A stretch of 64,000 bases of DNA from Sialis fuliginosa (taxonomy: Eukaryota > Arthropoda > Insecta > Megaloptera > Sialidae): the NCBI GenBank assembly GCA_961205875.1, contig OY540814.1:7050993-7114992 (forward strand), in the 5' to 3' direction. The position numbers and the translations under genes were made by a program. The notes below the pieces were generated by a model. The model was not told where the DNA came from, ran no database searches, and was given only the letters and a program-made list of their open reading frames with translations. How positions within the stretch are numbered: position 1 is the first letter of the stretch; each line of letters starts with the position of its first letter. Shown piece after piece: positions 11,661 to 24,196 of this stretch.

Positions 11661-12104
11661 TTTGAATGCGTCTTTCTACTCTTCATTATTATCTCTATGT
11701 CCATTACACAGCCCATATGATCTTTTTGGAATATCATTACAAAAGTGAACTCATTACGTAAGAGTATCTAATGTTAAATATATGTTTGTGTTGTTATTGT
11801 CCAGAAGTACAGGAACATGGAATTGGTTTTATATTTATAAAATAAGAAACGGGAGTTTGTTAAGCGTTTTGTAAGACACTTTGTATTGGAAACGATATAA
11901 ACTACAATTTGTTTCAAGTATCTACTTTCTTCATTGAAAATAATTTGCTGCAAAAAATAAACTTTTAAAACAAGAACTGGAAACTAATTATTCAAAATAG
12001 TAGAATAGAATAAAACTGATTAAAATGTCAATAACAATACACAATTTTATATTTATCTTAAATATTTTCTAAAAGGAGAATCCTTTTACACAAAAACGTG
12101 CAAA

Positions 12105-12420
12105 CCTTACCACGTGTATTTACAATCTGCGACGGACCCCCGACAGTCATTGTGCAAATTTGATCGGTCAAATCGTGCCCTAATTATCCGATCCACCGAG
12201 AGACAAGCTGGGACATGACAACAATACACCCATCACTTGCACGCGGACTTTGTAATACCTGCGCTCTCTGTTAGATGGCTCCACAGACATCAACCTGCCG
12301 TATTCACCACCCTGTCTTACCCCCAGTGTACACCCCTTGTCGACATAAATACTTTACCAGTGCCGTATGTAACGTGCAAAATCGTAGGGGTGTCAATAAG
12401 TATTATTATAGTATATTAAC
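12105..12420. promoter_or_regulatory. GC-richer island, candidate regulatory element
   Basis: Contains a CACGTG E-box (in ACCACGTGTATTT), then GACGGACCCCCGACAGTC and ATTATCCGATCC (GATA/bicoid-like words). The plus frame at 12237-12419 resembles no protein. Candidate enhancer by composition. Confidence 0.3.
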
Positions 12421-13539
12421 TGTATCTGAATCTTAGGATTTTGGGTGCAAATCGTGTCTTTTTTTACAATTAGTTGCTTTGAAAATTTTAAAAATTATTT
12501 ATGTGGCTCTCTTTCAGGATTTTTTTTAGTAACATTTCCCAATGTAATTATTCTTTAGTCTTCTAATTTTTGCCATCTCTTTTTATTATATTACGAAACA
12601 GGTACGGTGAGTTGGTGAAGATTCGTACATTTTTAATAAAATATAAATATTCTGTACAAAAACATTTAAAAAATCAAAATAAAAGTTAATTTCACTGGAA
12701 GTTTGGTCCTTTGTACATAATATAACAACATTATTAGAGATCTTGATACGCATCTCGAGGAGAAATAATAAACATAGTACAGTAACGTAATATTATTTAT
12801 ACATATTAAAGATAATTTTAATATATGCAGCTCAGAATGAAAAACATTAAACCTCTGAAAAAAATCATACAATAAATGAAACCTCAAAATAAAAAAAATA
12901 GCAAATATAATAATAATTTTAGCCAATTAACCAAATCATTTTGGACGATAATAAAGACGTTGGTCGATCATCAGATTGATACGAACGAAAAGATCAGATG
13001 GTTCCATCAGTATTATACATTATCAAACCTCCCCGTTTTTATTGTATAAACGCTCTTCGGCTGAAAATTTTATAAAAATCTATGTTTTGAAAATATTGGA
13101 AATATAGAAAAACGAAATCAACATTGCAAACAAATAAATGTTACTGTTATACGTATAAAATAACACTACTCCATTCAAAATAACACAATTTGTTACTGTT
13201 TTTAAAATATTTTTGACAACGCACCAAAATTACTTCCACACATTAAAATGAAAATTGATAAAAATAACCATCAAGACGACAATTTAAAGATTTAAACTAT
13301 TGATATGTTGTGGTGGGTGATCAGTACTATCTATTAATGTTACACATATTTACATAGTTACGTTAGAACACTTATTAATCCATCTGTATGAACGCTCTCA
13401 GTGTATAAATCCTCCCCATAGCCCTTACATTTGAAGTGAATAAAAATATAAAATTTAAAAAAAAAACAGTCTTCATTGTCAAATAAATACACAACCGAGC
13501 TACAGACTTGACCTAATCATTTTAAATAAAAAATATAAT
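12421..13539. other. A+T-rich non-coding stretch
   Basis: No gene or repeat family recognised. The minus frame at 12666-12926 (86 codons) is Phe/Ile/Leu/Tyr rich, as expected from T-rich DNA. Confidence 0.5.
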
Positions 13540-13700
13540 GCCTTGAGTCGATACTGTGACATCCCTAGAAAATGGTGGGTCGTCCGCGAATACGACAATA
13601 CCGTTCACTCATGCTGCTCTCAATAACTCACAAAGAAACTGACACGGCCAGGTAAGCGATACGCGAGGAGATCTTGTCAGCTTTTATCTGTACTAGCATT
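13540..13700. promoter_or_regulatory. Small GC-richer island
   Basis: About 160 bp of balanced composition with CGCGAATACGACAATACCG and GCCAGGTAAGCGATACGCG. The latter includes CAG|GTAAGC, a near-consensus splice donor, at about 13650. No open frame supports an exon. Regulatory element or orphan donor; unproven. Confidence 0.25.
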
Positions 13701-13829
13701 CAGGTTTTGCCAAGTTTATTGTAAACTGTAGCTTAATTAAATATTAATTATGGGGTTTTATTAGATGGCATAACAATTATATTACAATTGGCGATGACAC
13801 AGATACAATTGTGGAAATTAAGTTCGTAT

Positions 13830-14600
13830 ATACTAGGGTGTGTCAAAATTTTTTTTTTTGCTTTCGTCACGAAATCAAGTAGTTTATGACCCAAAATAAA
13901 TCCCTCCACAAGGATTACCCAGTAGTTCAATTTTAAAAGGTGCCACAAAGGGGGTCTTGTCTTATAACATGGAAAAATTATTCTTTAGTACTAAAGTTGG
14001 TATTACTGATTCATAATAACAGATGAAAAATTTTTAAGGACATCAATTGGTAGAAGATAAAATTTTCTACAAAAGTGTCTTCAAAATTATGTCTCTCAAT
14101 TGAACGAATCAAAAGTTACAGGTATTCAAATTAACTTATTTGTTAAATTGTACGTCTGAAAGGCTTTCACGGCTAAACTATTGTTTCTATAAAAATAAGT
14201 TAAATGGTAATTTTGTAAGAAATTTAATTCTCTATAAAAATAGTTAAGAGAGGTATATGTGTAAATGCAATGAGTTAAAACTTTTTATTTTTTACAATAA
14301 TCTACATTTTAATGTAAATTTTCTATACATATCAATTAAACAGCAATATATTACCCTACTACTGAGCTGTCGGAAAAGGAATGACCAAGCGGATAACTAG
14401 CATTATTAGAACATATTTTATTCTCTATAAAATTATAAATTAAAAAATTATCATGAACCAGTAATACCAATTTTATTACTAAAGAATAATTTCCCTTATT
14501 ATTTAAATGGAAAACAAGACCCATTTGTGACACCTCTTAAAATTGAACTACAGGGTAATCCTTGTGGAGAGATTATTTTGGGTCATAATGTATACATATT
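13830..14600. mobile_element. Unnamed element with ~120-bp internal inverted repeats
   Basis: Arms at about 13886-14005 and 14470-14588 are inverted copies, 85-90% alike in their outer 75 bases (shared words include TGACCCAAAATAA, CCACAAGGATTACCC, GTAGTTCAATTTTAA). The loop is about 460 bp. Outside the left arm lies GGGTGTGTCAAAA followed by a T tract, a phrase common at ends of insect DNA-transposon debris. The short minus-strand frames at 13748-13948 and 14351-14533 are translations of the two arms, not genes. Confidence 0.55.
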
Positions 14601-15009
14601 ATTGAAACTAAAATATATTTAAGATCAATATTTTTTCTGAACAATCAAACTAACATGTTGGTAGTTCAAAATTAATGAATGTTATCGTTTATGCGTTGCG
14701 ATTTTGCGATCATATTTTTTTTCCATGGAGCAGCATTTTTTTGTAATTTAAAATACATAGTTTTATTTCAAACTCACACAATACTGACCTTTTATAAATT
14801 TAGTAAGTAAAACGTTTTTGATTCAGAAAATTATATTTATTCTTGTTGAACGTCTTACTATAGAAGTAGGTATAAAATAAGACTAATATTTAATCGATAT
14901 TCATTTTAATATCTCAATTTACAGTTAGATGAAATTTGCAGAACTGCATTACTGTAAATGAGATGATTAGATAGTATGTGTACTGTACTTTTACTTAGAA
15001 ATCATTGTT
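14601..15009. other. A+T-rich non-coding stretch
   Basis: Nothing recognised. Confidence 0.5.
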
Positions 15010-15400
15010 ATCTGTTAGAAAGAGTGAACCAACGTGACAGAAGTAATCGTTGCACCGGTCGAGTGCCATCGAGCGAAAAGATCACTATCTGGAGATCCCT
15101 GACTGATCAACAGTGATATGACAATACCGAGAGAAGAGTAGTGTATGAATTGAAGGTATTCACAGTGTCTTTGTCGGCCTCTCGGCAATAATTAAAAGCG
15201 AATGCAAAGCATCTGACTGTATCATTGACTGTTTGATCATCGATCGCCATGTGATTTTGACGGTCAGTGATTGCTTGTCATAAATTCCATTTTGGATCTC
15301 TTTGTGACGCAGCACGGCGTCCATCCATCTGTTGGCTACATTGTATGTGACTCGTGTGTTTTGTTTGAGAAATCGTCTTGTCAATCTTCCACGCCGAAGA
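15010..15400. promoter_or_regulatory. Large GC-richer island, candidate regulatory element
   Basis: Nearly 400 bp of balanced, unique sequence with short frames on both strands (15160-15384 minus and 15271-15597 plus), neither with a recognised domain. It contains GATCACTATCTGGAGATC and several TGATCA/GATCA words. Candidate conserved non-coding element. Confidence 0.35.
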
Positions 15401-16665
15401 TAAGGAACAATTTTTTATATAATTTCATTGTGTTATCTTTGTTGAAACACCGCGCAGTTTTATTACATCAAATTAACGAGTTTTTAAACATTATAAAATA
15501 TATATTGTGTTGTAAAATTTTATATTATACCTATAACGATAATTATCTATTTTTATACTGTTTTTATTTTTTATTTACTTTAATTAACACCATATAGTCA
15601 AATATAGGAGAAATGGTGAGAATGTTCTCATTAATATTCTGATGCAATAAACGAAATATTAAATTGATTCACAGAATCGTTTAGGATATACAGTGATTTA
15701 AATTTAGCATGTGTACTTATGGAATGTTTTTTACATTTTTTTGGGTAAAACACATTGATAAAACGTTATTAATTTTTTAATTTCTGGAGGGTGTATAATA
15801 TTTGATTAGTTGAACATTTATGGAAAATATCATATGTATTCACTAAACCAATTTGGAGAAATTAATTATACCACAACAAAATTTTAAATTTAATTCTTTA
15901 CGACTGTTATGTATGTATATTTAACAACATGGCTTATGAAGTATTTCTGAGAAAACGATTATAAAATATCTTTGTTTTTTATAATTAGGTCATATGTTAT
16001 GCTTCTTATAGAAAATTAGAGAAAATTTTAGTATATAGTGTAATTAAATGTGCATAAATAATATCAAGATATTCTATTATTGTTTGACAGTTCTATTTAC
16101 CAACCTAAAAATGTTAGCATAGCATTGTAAAAATCGATATTATATATTTACATTAATAATGATAAATATCAATAATTATTATATTTGTAATACAAGAATG
16201 CGTTTTTTATTATAAACGTAAATATATATTTAAAATATATTTTTGTTTTAAGTAAAATCTGTCGTATAATCAATATCAAAAAAATATGTTATATTATATT
16301 AAAATTTTTAACCAAAATAGTCATAAAAGAGGGAAAATCAGCTTCAAATATATAAGTTAACAACTTTAACTATAATTTGTGTCATTTATAACATCTATTA
16401 CAAAATTTGTAAAGCAGATATTTACAAATTTTAAAATTTAGCTACTTTTGTTTCCAATTGTACTGCCAGTACATTCTTAAAACATCTTACTTAGAAAACT
16501 ATTTTCAGATTGATATTTAATAAACTAATTAATGTTTGCATACAATTATCTAGAATGCTTTCTTACCGTAACCTATATATTTAATTGAATATTCCATGTA
16601 TTATTATATAAACATTATTCATCTAATTCGCTTCTATGATCACACAAAAAACTGATTGTTTTCAA
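15401..16665. other. Very A+T-rich non-coding stretch
   Basis: About 80% A+T; no gene, RNA or repeat family recognised. Confidence 0.55.
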
Positions 16666-16669
16666 CAAA

Positions 16670-17010
16670 GGAACATGACACCGCGTTGAGAGAGCAATTT
16701 GTGGAGTAAAATGGAGCCACACTCGAAACAAAATAAAAGCTAAAACCTGCGTTGTCATCGCCGACCGGTCCCACAGTTCAACTTACTCAAAGGTGAGTCT
16801 AATTCAAGCCGCCAAAATGTATCTCATCCTTTAGTGCGAAAGAGACGGTCTGTTTGCACACCGCGAGGCAAACAGTGACAACACCTGTTGCAATCGCACT
16901 TACGACAGCTTTCAGTATCCGTAGATGGATGAGGTAAAGCGACCATTATGATGGACAATCCATCAATCATAGGTCTCAGCCGTCATGAGTCATGATAGTT
17001 CAAAACGGAA
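16670..17010 (+). promoter_or_regulatory. GC-richer island containing a consensus splice donor
   Basis: After a balanced stretch with CGCCGACCGGTCCCACAG, the sequence CAAAG|GTGAGTC places an excellent donor at 16792/16793. The 100 bases before it have no long frame, so an untranslated 5' exon is the only exon type that would fit. Downstream are GAAAGAGACGGTC and GCGACCATTATGATGG. A regulatory element without any exon is equally likely. Confidence 0.25.
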
Positions 17011-18060
17011 AACATATATGAGTAGATTGGGTCGATATTAATTCTATAAGAAAAGAAATAACACATATTTATTGTTCTGAAACAGACAGAAACAACTATC
17101 TTCCCTTATTCCTTCCTGTCATCTATATTACGAATTATTTCGCCTTCACAAAGTAGTTTTTGTGTTCGTAGATGGATGCCTATTTTTAATGACGCTGCAA
17201 ATTATTTGATAATTACAAACGAAAGAATACATCCACAGGAGGGAACACGTTCGAATTAGTGATGGGAATCGTAAGCCAATTGTAATGAAACAATTGTAGC
17301 ATTACTTGATTAGTAATCAGACGTCTTCTTTTAACTCAATGATCATTGTTATATTTGAGACATTAAGATACCAACATGAGAAAGAAAAAGTTATACTAGA
17401 AAATAAACCCTTACCAATTATAAACATTTACTTATATAATTTTTATTTATGAAAATGAAATATTCGTGGTATTAAATGAATAACATTTGTAATAAAAAAA
17501 ATGGACTTTAACAAAGTGGCTTGGTATTTAGATAGCTTTTGGTTATTTGGAGTATACACGCAAATAGATAAACATATCTAATATTTATCAATTAATGTCA
17601 TAATGATAAATAGAAAATATCTATATTATTATATAAGGAAATTAATGACACCATTATTTCTAGTTTCTATTAACATATGCACGTTTTATTTTTCGCCAAT
17701 CTTTTTATAACGGTAATAAAATTAGATGTAGAGATACTACATGAATATAATTATGGATATATAAGTCAAATCTTGGTTTTCTTAAAGTATAACTTTCCAG
17801 TTTATGGTTATAAGAAAAAAATTGAAAAATAAATATTTTTTATACTCTCAATTATTTGTATTATTAATTTACAATTAAATACGGAAAAACAAATAATTAA
17901 AAAGCAAGTGATCATATTTAAAAAAACTTTATATTCGATTTTAATCAATACCGTATTTATCGTAAAACTTCTAAAATTAACCACTATTTTACCGAGCAAG
18001 AATCGTGAGAAACTGTGTTATGAAGTAATAATGAGTTACTTCTTTCAAACATACACAAAA
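17011..18060. other. A+T-rich non-coding stretch
   Basis: No gene seen. The minus frame at 17808-17999 is low-complexity Ile/Phe/Asn-rich translation of A+T-rich DNA. Confidence 0.5.
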
Positions 18061-18061
18061 C

Positions 18062-18350
18062 ACAAATAAAAATTGTTCGAGACGAGATGTCAACGCACGA
18101 ACACATCACATCAGACAAGGGGAGACAGAAACAAAACTTTTCTCTATTATAGAGTTTCTTGCTGTACAACAACACAGATGACAAACTGTCAGCCAACATT
18201 ATAACGTGGCGGCCGTCTTCATCTCCCGCGTCAACGCCGCCGCAGCAGTCGTCTCCATGCGCTGCCTCGACACACTCCACAAATAAAAACGTGGTGCCCG
18301 TTGTTATCTCTTGCTCCACCAGTGACCGCTTGATAACAATGTGGTATCAT
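18062..18350. promoter_or_regulatory. GC-richer island with overlapping frames on both strands
   Basis: GCGGCCGTCTTCATCTCCCG and GCCGCCGCAGCAGTCGTC sit in the middle. The minus frame (17984-18319, 111 codons) and plus frame (18159-18365) are both open here. The minus product has short acidic Gly/Asp-rich wording but no known domain. It is more likely a regulatory island than a gene. Confidence 0.3.
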
Positions 18351-18479
18351 CGTGTTTTATATTAAATTAATTAATTTATTATATTAGTAGGTATTAGATT
18401 TTTTGTATGTTTAAGAGAATATAAACATAAAAAAATTCACGTATACTTCAAATTATTGCGTTATTTGTACAGTAGCCAT

Positions 18480-19390
18480 GACATATTAGGAACGAAACCT
18501 TGCCGTTATATGAAAAACGCCAGTAAGTGAATAAGGAGTAACACCACTCTAGTGGCCGAAAAAAAGGCCTAACTTTGACGATTTTTTTTGGGAATATAAT
18601 AAAAAGAATGGAAATTCTTTTTAGAGCGTTTGTTCAGAATATATTTAAGTAGGTATAGAAGAAAAAAAATATTATAATTTTTGTAAAAAATGGCGACGAG
18701 AGAGCCAGTCTTCGAAATAATCTTTTTAAAATACACTTCCAGTAGCGGACAAATTTCTCGTAAAATATAAAACCTCGAACAAAAAATCGATTTTTTGCCA
18801 AAAAAAGCAGTAAATTGATTATAAAATAAAATGTTTACATCGAATCAAAAAAAACCCTACGTACTTCTATAAAGGATCTAAATATGAAGCTACTGTCAAT
18901 ATTTCAAACTGATCCATGCAGCCGTGTTGAAGTAATGTGTTCGCTAAGATTGAAAAAAGTGGTTTCGAGAAAAAGGCGTTTAAAGTTTTACGAGCAGCAA
19001 GTTTTACGTAGTTACCCTGGTGACCTTTTGACTAACCTTAAGCACCTTCTTCACTGTAATTTTTTCTTTAATTTAGAAGCAAGTGCTATTGTTTTATGAT
19101 GTTAAAGCATTATTTAAGCAGTAAAATAATCCTAGAGTGGTGTTACCGCTTGGGCTTTTTTGTACCTCGCGAGTGCTTGCAAGCAAAACTACGTACTGTG
19201 TACTAATATATAACTTAAAAACAATGATAGAAAGGGAAATTAACACAATATTTACCTTTAAATGCATATTTAGTACGTGCAGTACATGATAAAAAAGAAA
19301 TATAAAATTTATAATCAAATATGAAGATTTAAGAGCGCCGTTATTACAAAACGCCGTTAAGCGAGTAACCGTTATTGCAAGGTGCTATAC
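18480..19390. mobile_element. ~610-bp element with GTAACACCACTCTAG ends, inside longer direct repeats
   Basis: GTAACACCACTCTAG at about 18540 and its exact complement CTAGAGTGGTGTTAC at 19132-19146 bound about 607 bp, with an interior of Sola/MITE-like wording and one meaningless 71-codon frame. Outside both ends lie related blocks in the same orientation: GCCGTTAT, then AAAACGCC, then AAG-GAGTAAC near 18500-18545, and GCCGTTATTACAAAACGCCG plus AAGCGAGTAAC near 19335-19370. The element is thus nested in, or is the core of, a larger repeat. Class unknown. Confidence 0.5.
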
Positions 19391-20205
19391 TGTATTAATT
19401 TGTATTACATAAAAGTTACGTGCTGTTAGTAGGGTATATCGTAACGTACAATTGTAACATGAATGAAAATTGTATTTATATCTATATATTATTTTCGTTC
19501 AATAAAATTTTCTGCATTAGCGATCCAGAATACGTAAGAACAGGTCAGCTTCCTACATCCTGTGACGTCTAATGACGACATACCATTTTCATTGAATTAC
19601 AGTATTACGTCGCTTTTGTTATATAAAATAATAAATACATACAACCTTTATAATTCAGTGTAGATAAAATAATAGATTCGTTATTATAAACGACTATAAT
19701 TTAGTTTTCACAAAATACATAATTACACTAATGAAATCTACAAGCGGAGCTAGGGGTAGGCAAAACTGGGGCAGAAAATCATTATGAGGATCCGAAATTT
19801 ACATGGGGAGTAAAAAAAAGCGATCAAATAATAACCAACCAAATAATAAATAAATTGAAAAACAGAACTATTTCAAAAATATATTATAAATCTCAAACAT
19901 TGTTATTAATTTCTTTATGCCCGTCAATTCGAAACAAAAATAAAACAAAAGATGGTTTTAATCTATATAAACATAAATAAAAATACAGAATTCGATACTC
20001 CGTAGAATAATTGTAATTTAAAATTTAATATCGGTATGGAGAACCATACATGACTTCCATGTTCTTTCTATCTTTTTAAATAATTTTTAAATATACATTT
20101 TTTTAAATATTTTATTTATATAACCTACTATGAATATACATATCGTAATACATTAAAAAACATATATACTTACGACGGTTACAGCTCTTTTTGCCATTTG
20201 TATAT
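19391..20205. other. A+T-rich non-coding stretch
   Basis: A short G-rich patch at 19745-19790 (GGAGCTAGGGGTAGGCAAAA) may be transposon debris. Otherwise nothing recognised. Confidence 0.45.
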
Positions 20206-20207
20206 AA

Positions 20208-20680
20208 ATATTAGTTTTCTAATGTCCAAAACGTAATTCACATTCGTAGAAAAACTAATTTGACAATTTGAATTTAGTTACATTTGTTTCCAAGGCAACA
20301 TGAATTAATGACATATTAGTATTTAAAATTCAAATTTTAAGTGTGTTTTTCACCCCTTTAATGGCTGTTTAGGCACGTACCAATAATTAATGTCACTTAG
20401 ATTCAATTGAACTGCAAATGTACCAAATCTTATCAAAGTTAGTGAAATAATACTCGCAATATTCACTTTTTAGACGAAAAAAGTTACAAAATTTCGAATA
20501 TTTCCAAAACCCCTAATCCGATTAGCACCAAAAACAATAGGTCTGGAGTACTCACTAAGACAAATATTTTCCCCAAAAATAATTCAGATCGGTGCATTTT
20601 TACAGTAGTTATCGTGAACGAAAGAAAATTCTACATCCGCACAGACACACAGACACACAGACACACGCACAGCCGCCATG
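20208..20680. repeat. Dispersed repeat family K, copy 2, with retroelement-like tail and ACAC microsatellite
   Basis: The first 160 bp match 10566-10740. The following 300 bp read like the 3' UTR of an RTE-type LINE, with CCCCTAATCCGATTAGCACC followed by a hydroxy-neutral tail and an imperfect (CACAGA)n run at 20640-20670. No reverse-transcriptase frame is present. The short plus frame starting at 20614 translates this tail and is not a gene. Confidence 0.5.
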
Positions 20681-20689
20681 CGGAAATTA

Positions 20690-21538
20690 ACTTTTCTTTA
20701 AGTTTTGAAGTTAGTACAATCAGAATTTGTCATTTTCTCGAACACGATTTTTCGATGGTATTACAATACTTCCATTTCCTTCGGAACATGGAAGTAAAAA
20801 CTAGAAAACATAATAACGAGGTTATATATAATATAGGTGTATTTACTCACCTCGTTGCAAATTTCCCGATACGGCACTGCACAAATATGGTATATTGGTT
20901 AAAGTAGATGTTAAATAAAACTGTAACGTTAGCAATAAACTGACCCTTTAGTTCAATTGATGATGAATTTAGCAATAGAACGAGCAATGATTTATCTTTT
21001 TAAAGCTTATGACAAAGTTAGTTTTGTCACTTGACAGAGTGTCACTCAAATGAAGATTCATGATCAACACATCAACGTCATCGTTACTAATAAATCGGAA
21101 TATTTTTAGACATATACTCTTCAAATATATTCTCATCAACGTGGCTGGTTTACTGTTGGGTTAATAATAGATTAATGACAACTGTCTGTACGTGTATTTT
21201 AGAACAAAACTGTATGAAATATCTAAAACAGAGGAAATTTACCAGAACTGCACATATGTGTTCAATTTGTTCTCTTATTTATAATTTATGAACAAAATCG
21301 CACACAAATCTTAATAATATTGCATAAAATTAGCCGTATAAGTATAATTGTAAGTCAAAACTTTGTTTTTAATTTATTTGGATTCTAGAGCTGTATTTAT
21401 TTTATTCGCATAATAAATATTACAAAGTATGTAAAAAAAAGAATTTATTCTAATTATTTTTTTTAGTTTTGGCGTCTTGTGTGAAATTATAAAATTATAT
21501 AATTATAAATTGTTAAAAAATAAAGTTTATATTTTGTT
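20690..21538. other. A+T-rich non-coding stretch
   Basis: No gene or repeat family recognised. Confidence 0.5.
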
Positions 21539-21539
21539 A

Positions 21540-21727
21540 TGGTACTGGCACCAGCCTTGGTCGCTTAAGATATACAGTATTTTAGGATTGATGGCCAATT
21601 GTCATTAAATTAAGCTGTTTAAGAGTGATGGCAATAATCAAATATCGATAAATATTTCTAATTTAATATATTTCATTAAGCAAGAATCCAACACTGGGGT
21701 ACGATTCGAGACTGGTGCCAGTACCTT
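21540..21727. mobile_element. MITE family 1, copy 3 (short, internally deleted)
   Basis: GGTACTGGCACCAGCCTTGG at the left and the inverse CTGGTGCCAGTACC at the right are only 188 bp apart, against about 500 bp in other copies. The ends are the best preserved of the family and the subterminal CCAACACTGGGG block is retained, so this is a deletion derivative that may have moved as such. No coding capacity. Confidence 0.8.
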
Positions 21728-21889
21728 ATTTATGAAATTTCACTTTTCATAGTATACACAAAAATATACGTCATTAAATTTAAGAGAAAAATAATAATTT
21801 AAAAATGAACTTGTATAACTTCACAATTAAAAATATAAAAAAATATACAAGACATAAATGTTAACATCCGTTTTATTAAAATTAACCAA

Positions 21890-22200
21890 GTCGTTTTTCC
21901 AAGCCCAGAATAATTTATGAGAGCCAACTATGAGGTCCATCATAACGTACAACAAAACCGTGATTTATGCATGTCATCAACTTTAGTTAAATTGTCCGTA
22001 ACTAAAACCAGCACGTTTTAACTGTCGCCGTTCTAAATAATCAAGGAAATGTGATTGTTGTGGGCCGCAGTTATAAGCCCATCCTTTGGGTGAAATAAAC
22101 GCAACTGTCGCCAATGTAGTACCAGTACATAATTCAAAAGTGCACTTTTCAACAGTTGCAAAACGGGTCAGATGCGTCGGTGGTAGTTAAGCCTCAGTTA
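21890..22200. promoter_or_regulatory. GC-richer island, candidate regulatory element
   Basis: Balanced unique sequence with GCCGCAGTTATAAGCCC and two MYB/E-box-like words, GCAACTG and its complement CAGTTGC, about 70 bases apart. No frame. Candidate conserved non-coding element. Confidence 0.28.
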
Positions 22201-22443
22201 CACGAAATATTTTTTATAATGTACTCATAACTACAATACATGTATCGTACTTTAATTAAATGAGAAAATTTCAAGAAAATAATTATTATTTCAATTATTT
22301 TTTATAAATAATGATAGATATTTTCTTATAAAAAATGTGTAAGCTATCTTTCATTTTATAAGCGGCAAGAAAAAAAATTATTTTTCAATATTAATTCTTC
22401 TATCATAAATAACATTTCTAATTTGTATTTACTCATACCAATA

Positions 22444-22752
22444 TTTTTTGTGCACATCTATGGCACAGTACCTAACTTGTTTTTACAACAAAAATTTCCT
22501 AATAAAAACACTTCAACTGCAATTGAACGCAAATTGAAATTTTATACGCATTCTCTACGATTGACAGAAACACAAAACTATTTATTTTTGCCGTTTGGTG
22601 GCGCTAAGAGTATTGCTATGCTGTTGAACGATACGAGGGGAAATAAACAAACAGCGAGAGAGGAAATCATGTGTATTTTAACTTTATTTTACCTGCCTTA
22701 ACGGCAATATATACACGATTTTTTTTTCTGCACATCTATTTCACAGTACCTT
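22444..22752 (+). repeat. Two 30-bp direct repeats about 280 bp apart
   Basis: GCACATCTATGGCACAGTACCT (given only in part as CACATCTATGGCACAG) at 22444-22473 recurs as CACATCTATTTCACAG at 22723-22752, both after a T run. A 92-codon plus frame fills the gap but shows no family features. The pair could be two tails of one dispersed repeat or target-site-like duplicates. No element class can be assigned. Confidence 0.35.
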
Positions 22753-22899
22753 TCGAATGATATAAATTTAATTCTATTCTTTTTATAATAAATACTAAAA
22801 AAACATACGACAATTTTCGAACTACATCAAGAATATAAAAATAATTTATAAAACAGTAAATGCGAAAACCATAGTAAGTAAACCATAGTTAGTAAATCA

Positions 22900-23115
22900 A
22901 ATTCCCTCTCACTCAAGTCGCAAAACCAACTGTTGTCGTCTAAGCTCACCTTTAACATTGCCTAACCACTCGGCTCAGTTTCAATTAACGCTAGTTGCAT
23001 TTTACTGCATTCGTTCCTTCTCCTCCCGCGCGCTCCTCATGATCGCGCCTCTGCCTTTTTACATCTGTCCCGTAATTCAGTTTCAAGGACAAATGTAATG
23101 TATATTGCAACTTTG
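22900..23115 (+). promoter_or_regulatory. GC-richer, pyrimidine-rich island with an initiator-like TCAGTT
   Basis: The stretch holds CACTCGGCTCAGTTTCAATT, where TCAGTT fits the arthropod initiator TCAKTY, then TTCCTTCTCCTCCCGCGCGC. A TATA box is not seen at the right distance. A TATA-less start site or a regulatory element is possible. Confidence 0.22.
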
Positions 23116-23644
23116 ATAAATAGTTTTTTAATTGTGTTAATCGTCATTACACACAAACTGCCTTCACAAATTGGACAAGTAAATATTATCTTGGAGCAAT
23201 ATGTCACTCAGGTTTTAGATGTTAGATAAAATAAAATAACAACATATTGTATTTATTTTATATAGTTATATAGAGTATGGCAATAAAATATTTATTTCGG
23301 TTTGATAAATTCAACACCATCAAACAACAAAATTTATGTTTAAAAATCAAATTGTAAAAAATCAAGCATGAAAAATGATCAATTACAAGGTACATTTAAG
23401 ATCAATTCTCTATTCTGAATTAACAACAGTTTCATTGTTTAAATCAACAGATTATTATTTATTAGTTTACAGAGCGTAGTTATTTTTACTTTATAGTTAG
23501 ATATTAATTTTCATAATTTTCATTGGCATGTATTTTAAATAATATGTTTATATAATATTCTTAGCATTATCAACTAATTTAATACTCCTTTAGCGCATAA
23601 AGTAGATTTGGTTTATTACCAACGTGATTTAAATGTTTAATGGT
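23116..23644. other. A+T-rich non-coding stretch
   Basis: Nothing recognised. Confidence 0.5.
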
Positions 23645-24196
23645 AAGGACTGGTACCAGTCTTGGATCATACCTCAGTATTAGACTTGTGTTTGATTAAA
23701 TGTATCTACTAAATTATAGAATATTTGTTGATATTTGATTGAATCATAATCTATAGACACTTAACTCTAAAACAGCTTAATTTGATGGCAATCGGCCAAT
23801 AGGTGTAAGAATGGTGTACTATTAAACTAATTATTAGTAAGTATAATTTATTTATTAGAAAAGTTATGTTATTTATAGCATCTGCTTTACATTGTTTACA
23901 ATTTTACCATTCGTTAATTTATAACTTTTGTGTCGTAGTACTTATTATTTTATATAATCATAAGGGTGCCCATTACAGGAGAAAAAAACATAAACAAAAT
24001 AAAAAGATATAATTTAAAAAACAAACTATATTTGTGGACTTTGGTAATTAAATTGATTTAATAAAGAGGTACTTGTTTTATTAGTACTTGTTTTAATAAT
24101 CACATGAGTTCATGAGAATTACAAAAAGAAGTACATCAATTCCTGAAAACAGTATTACCCTGTTCTTAAAGCAGCCAAGAGTGGTGCCAGTCCCTT
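23645..24196 (+). mobile_element. MITE family 1, copy 4 (full length)
   Basis: The left end AAGGACTGGTACCAGTCTTG and the right end, inverse of AAGGGACTGGCACCACTCTT, are about 552 bp apart. The interior aligns with copies 2 and 6 in the same orientation, including GAATCATAATCTATAGACAC, CTTTTGTGTCGTAGTACTTA and the AAAAACAAACTATATTTG block. It is slightly longer than its sisters because of a short local duplication near 24085-24100. No coding frame. Confidence 0.8.
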
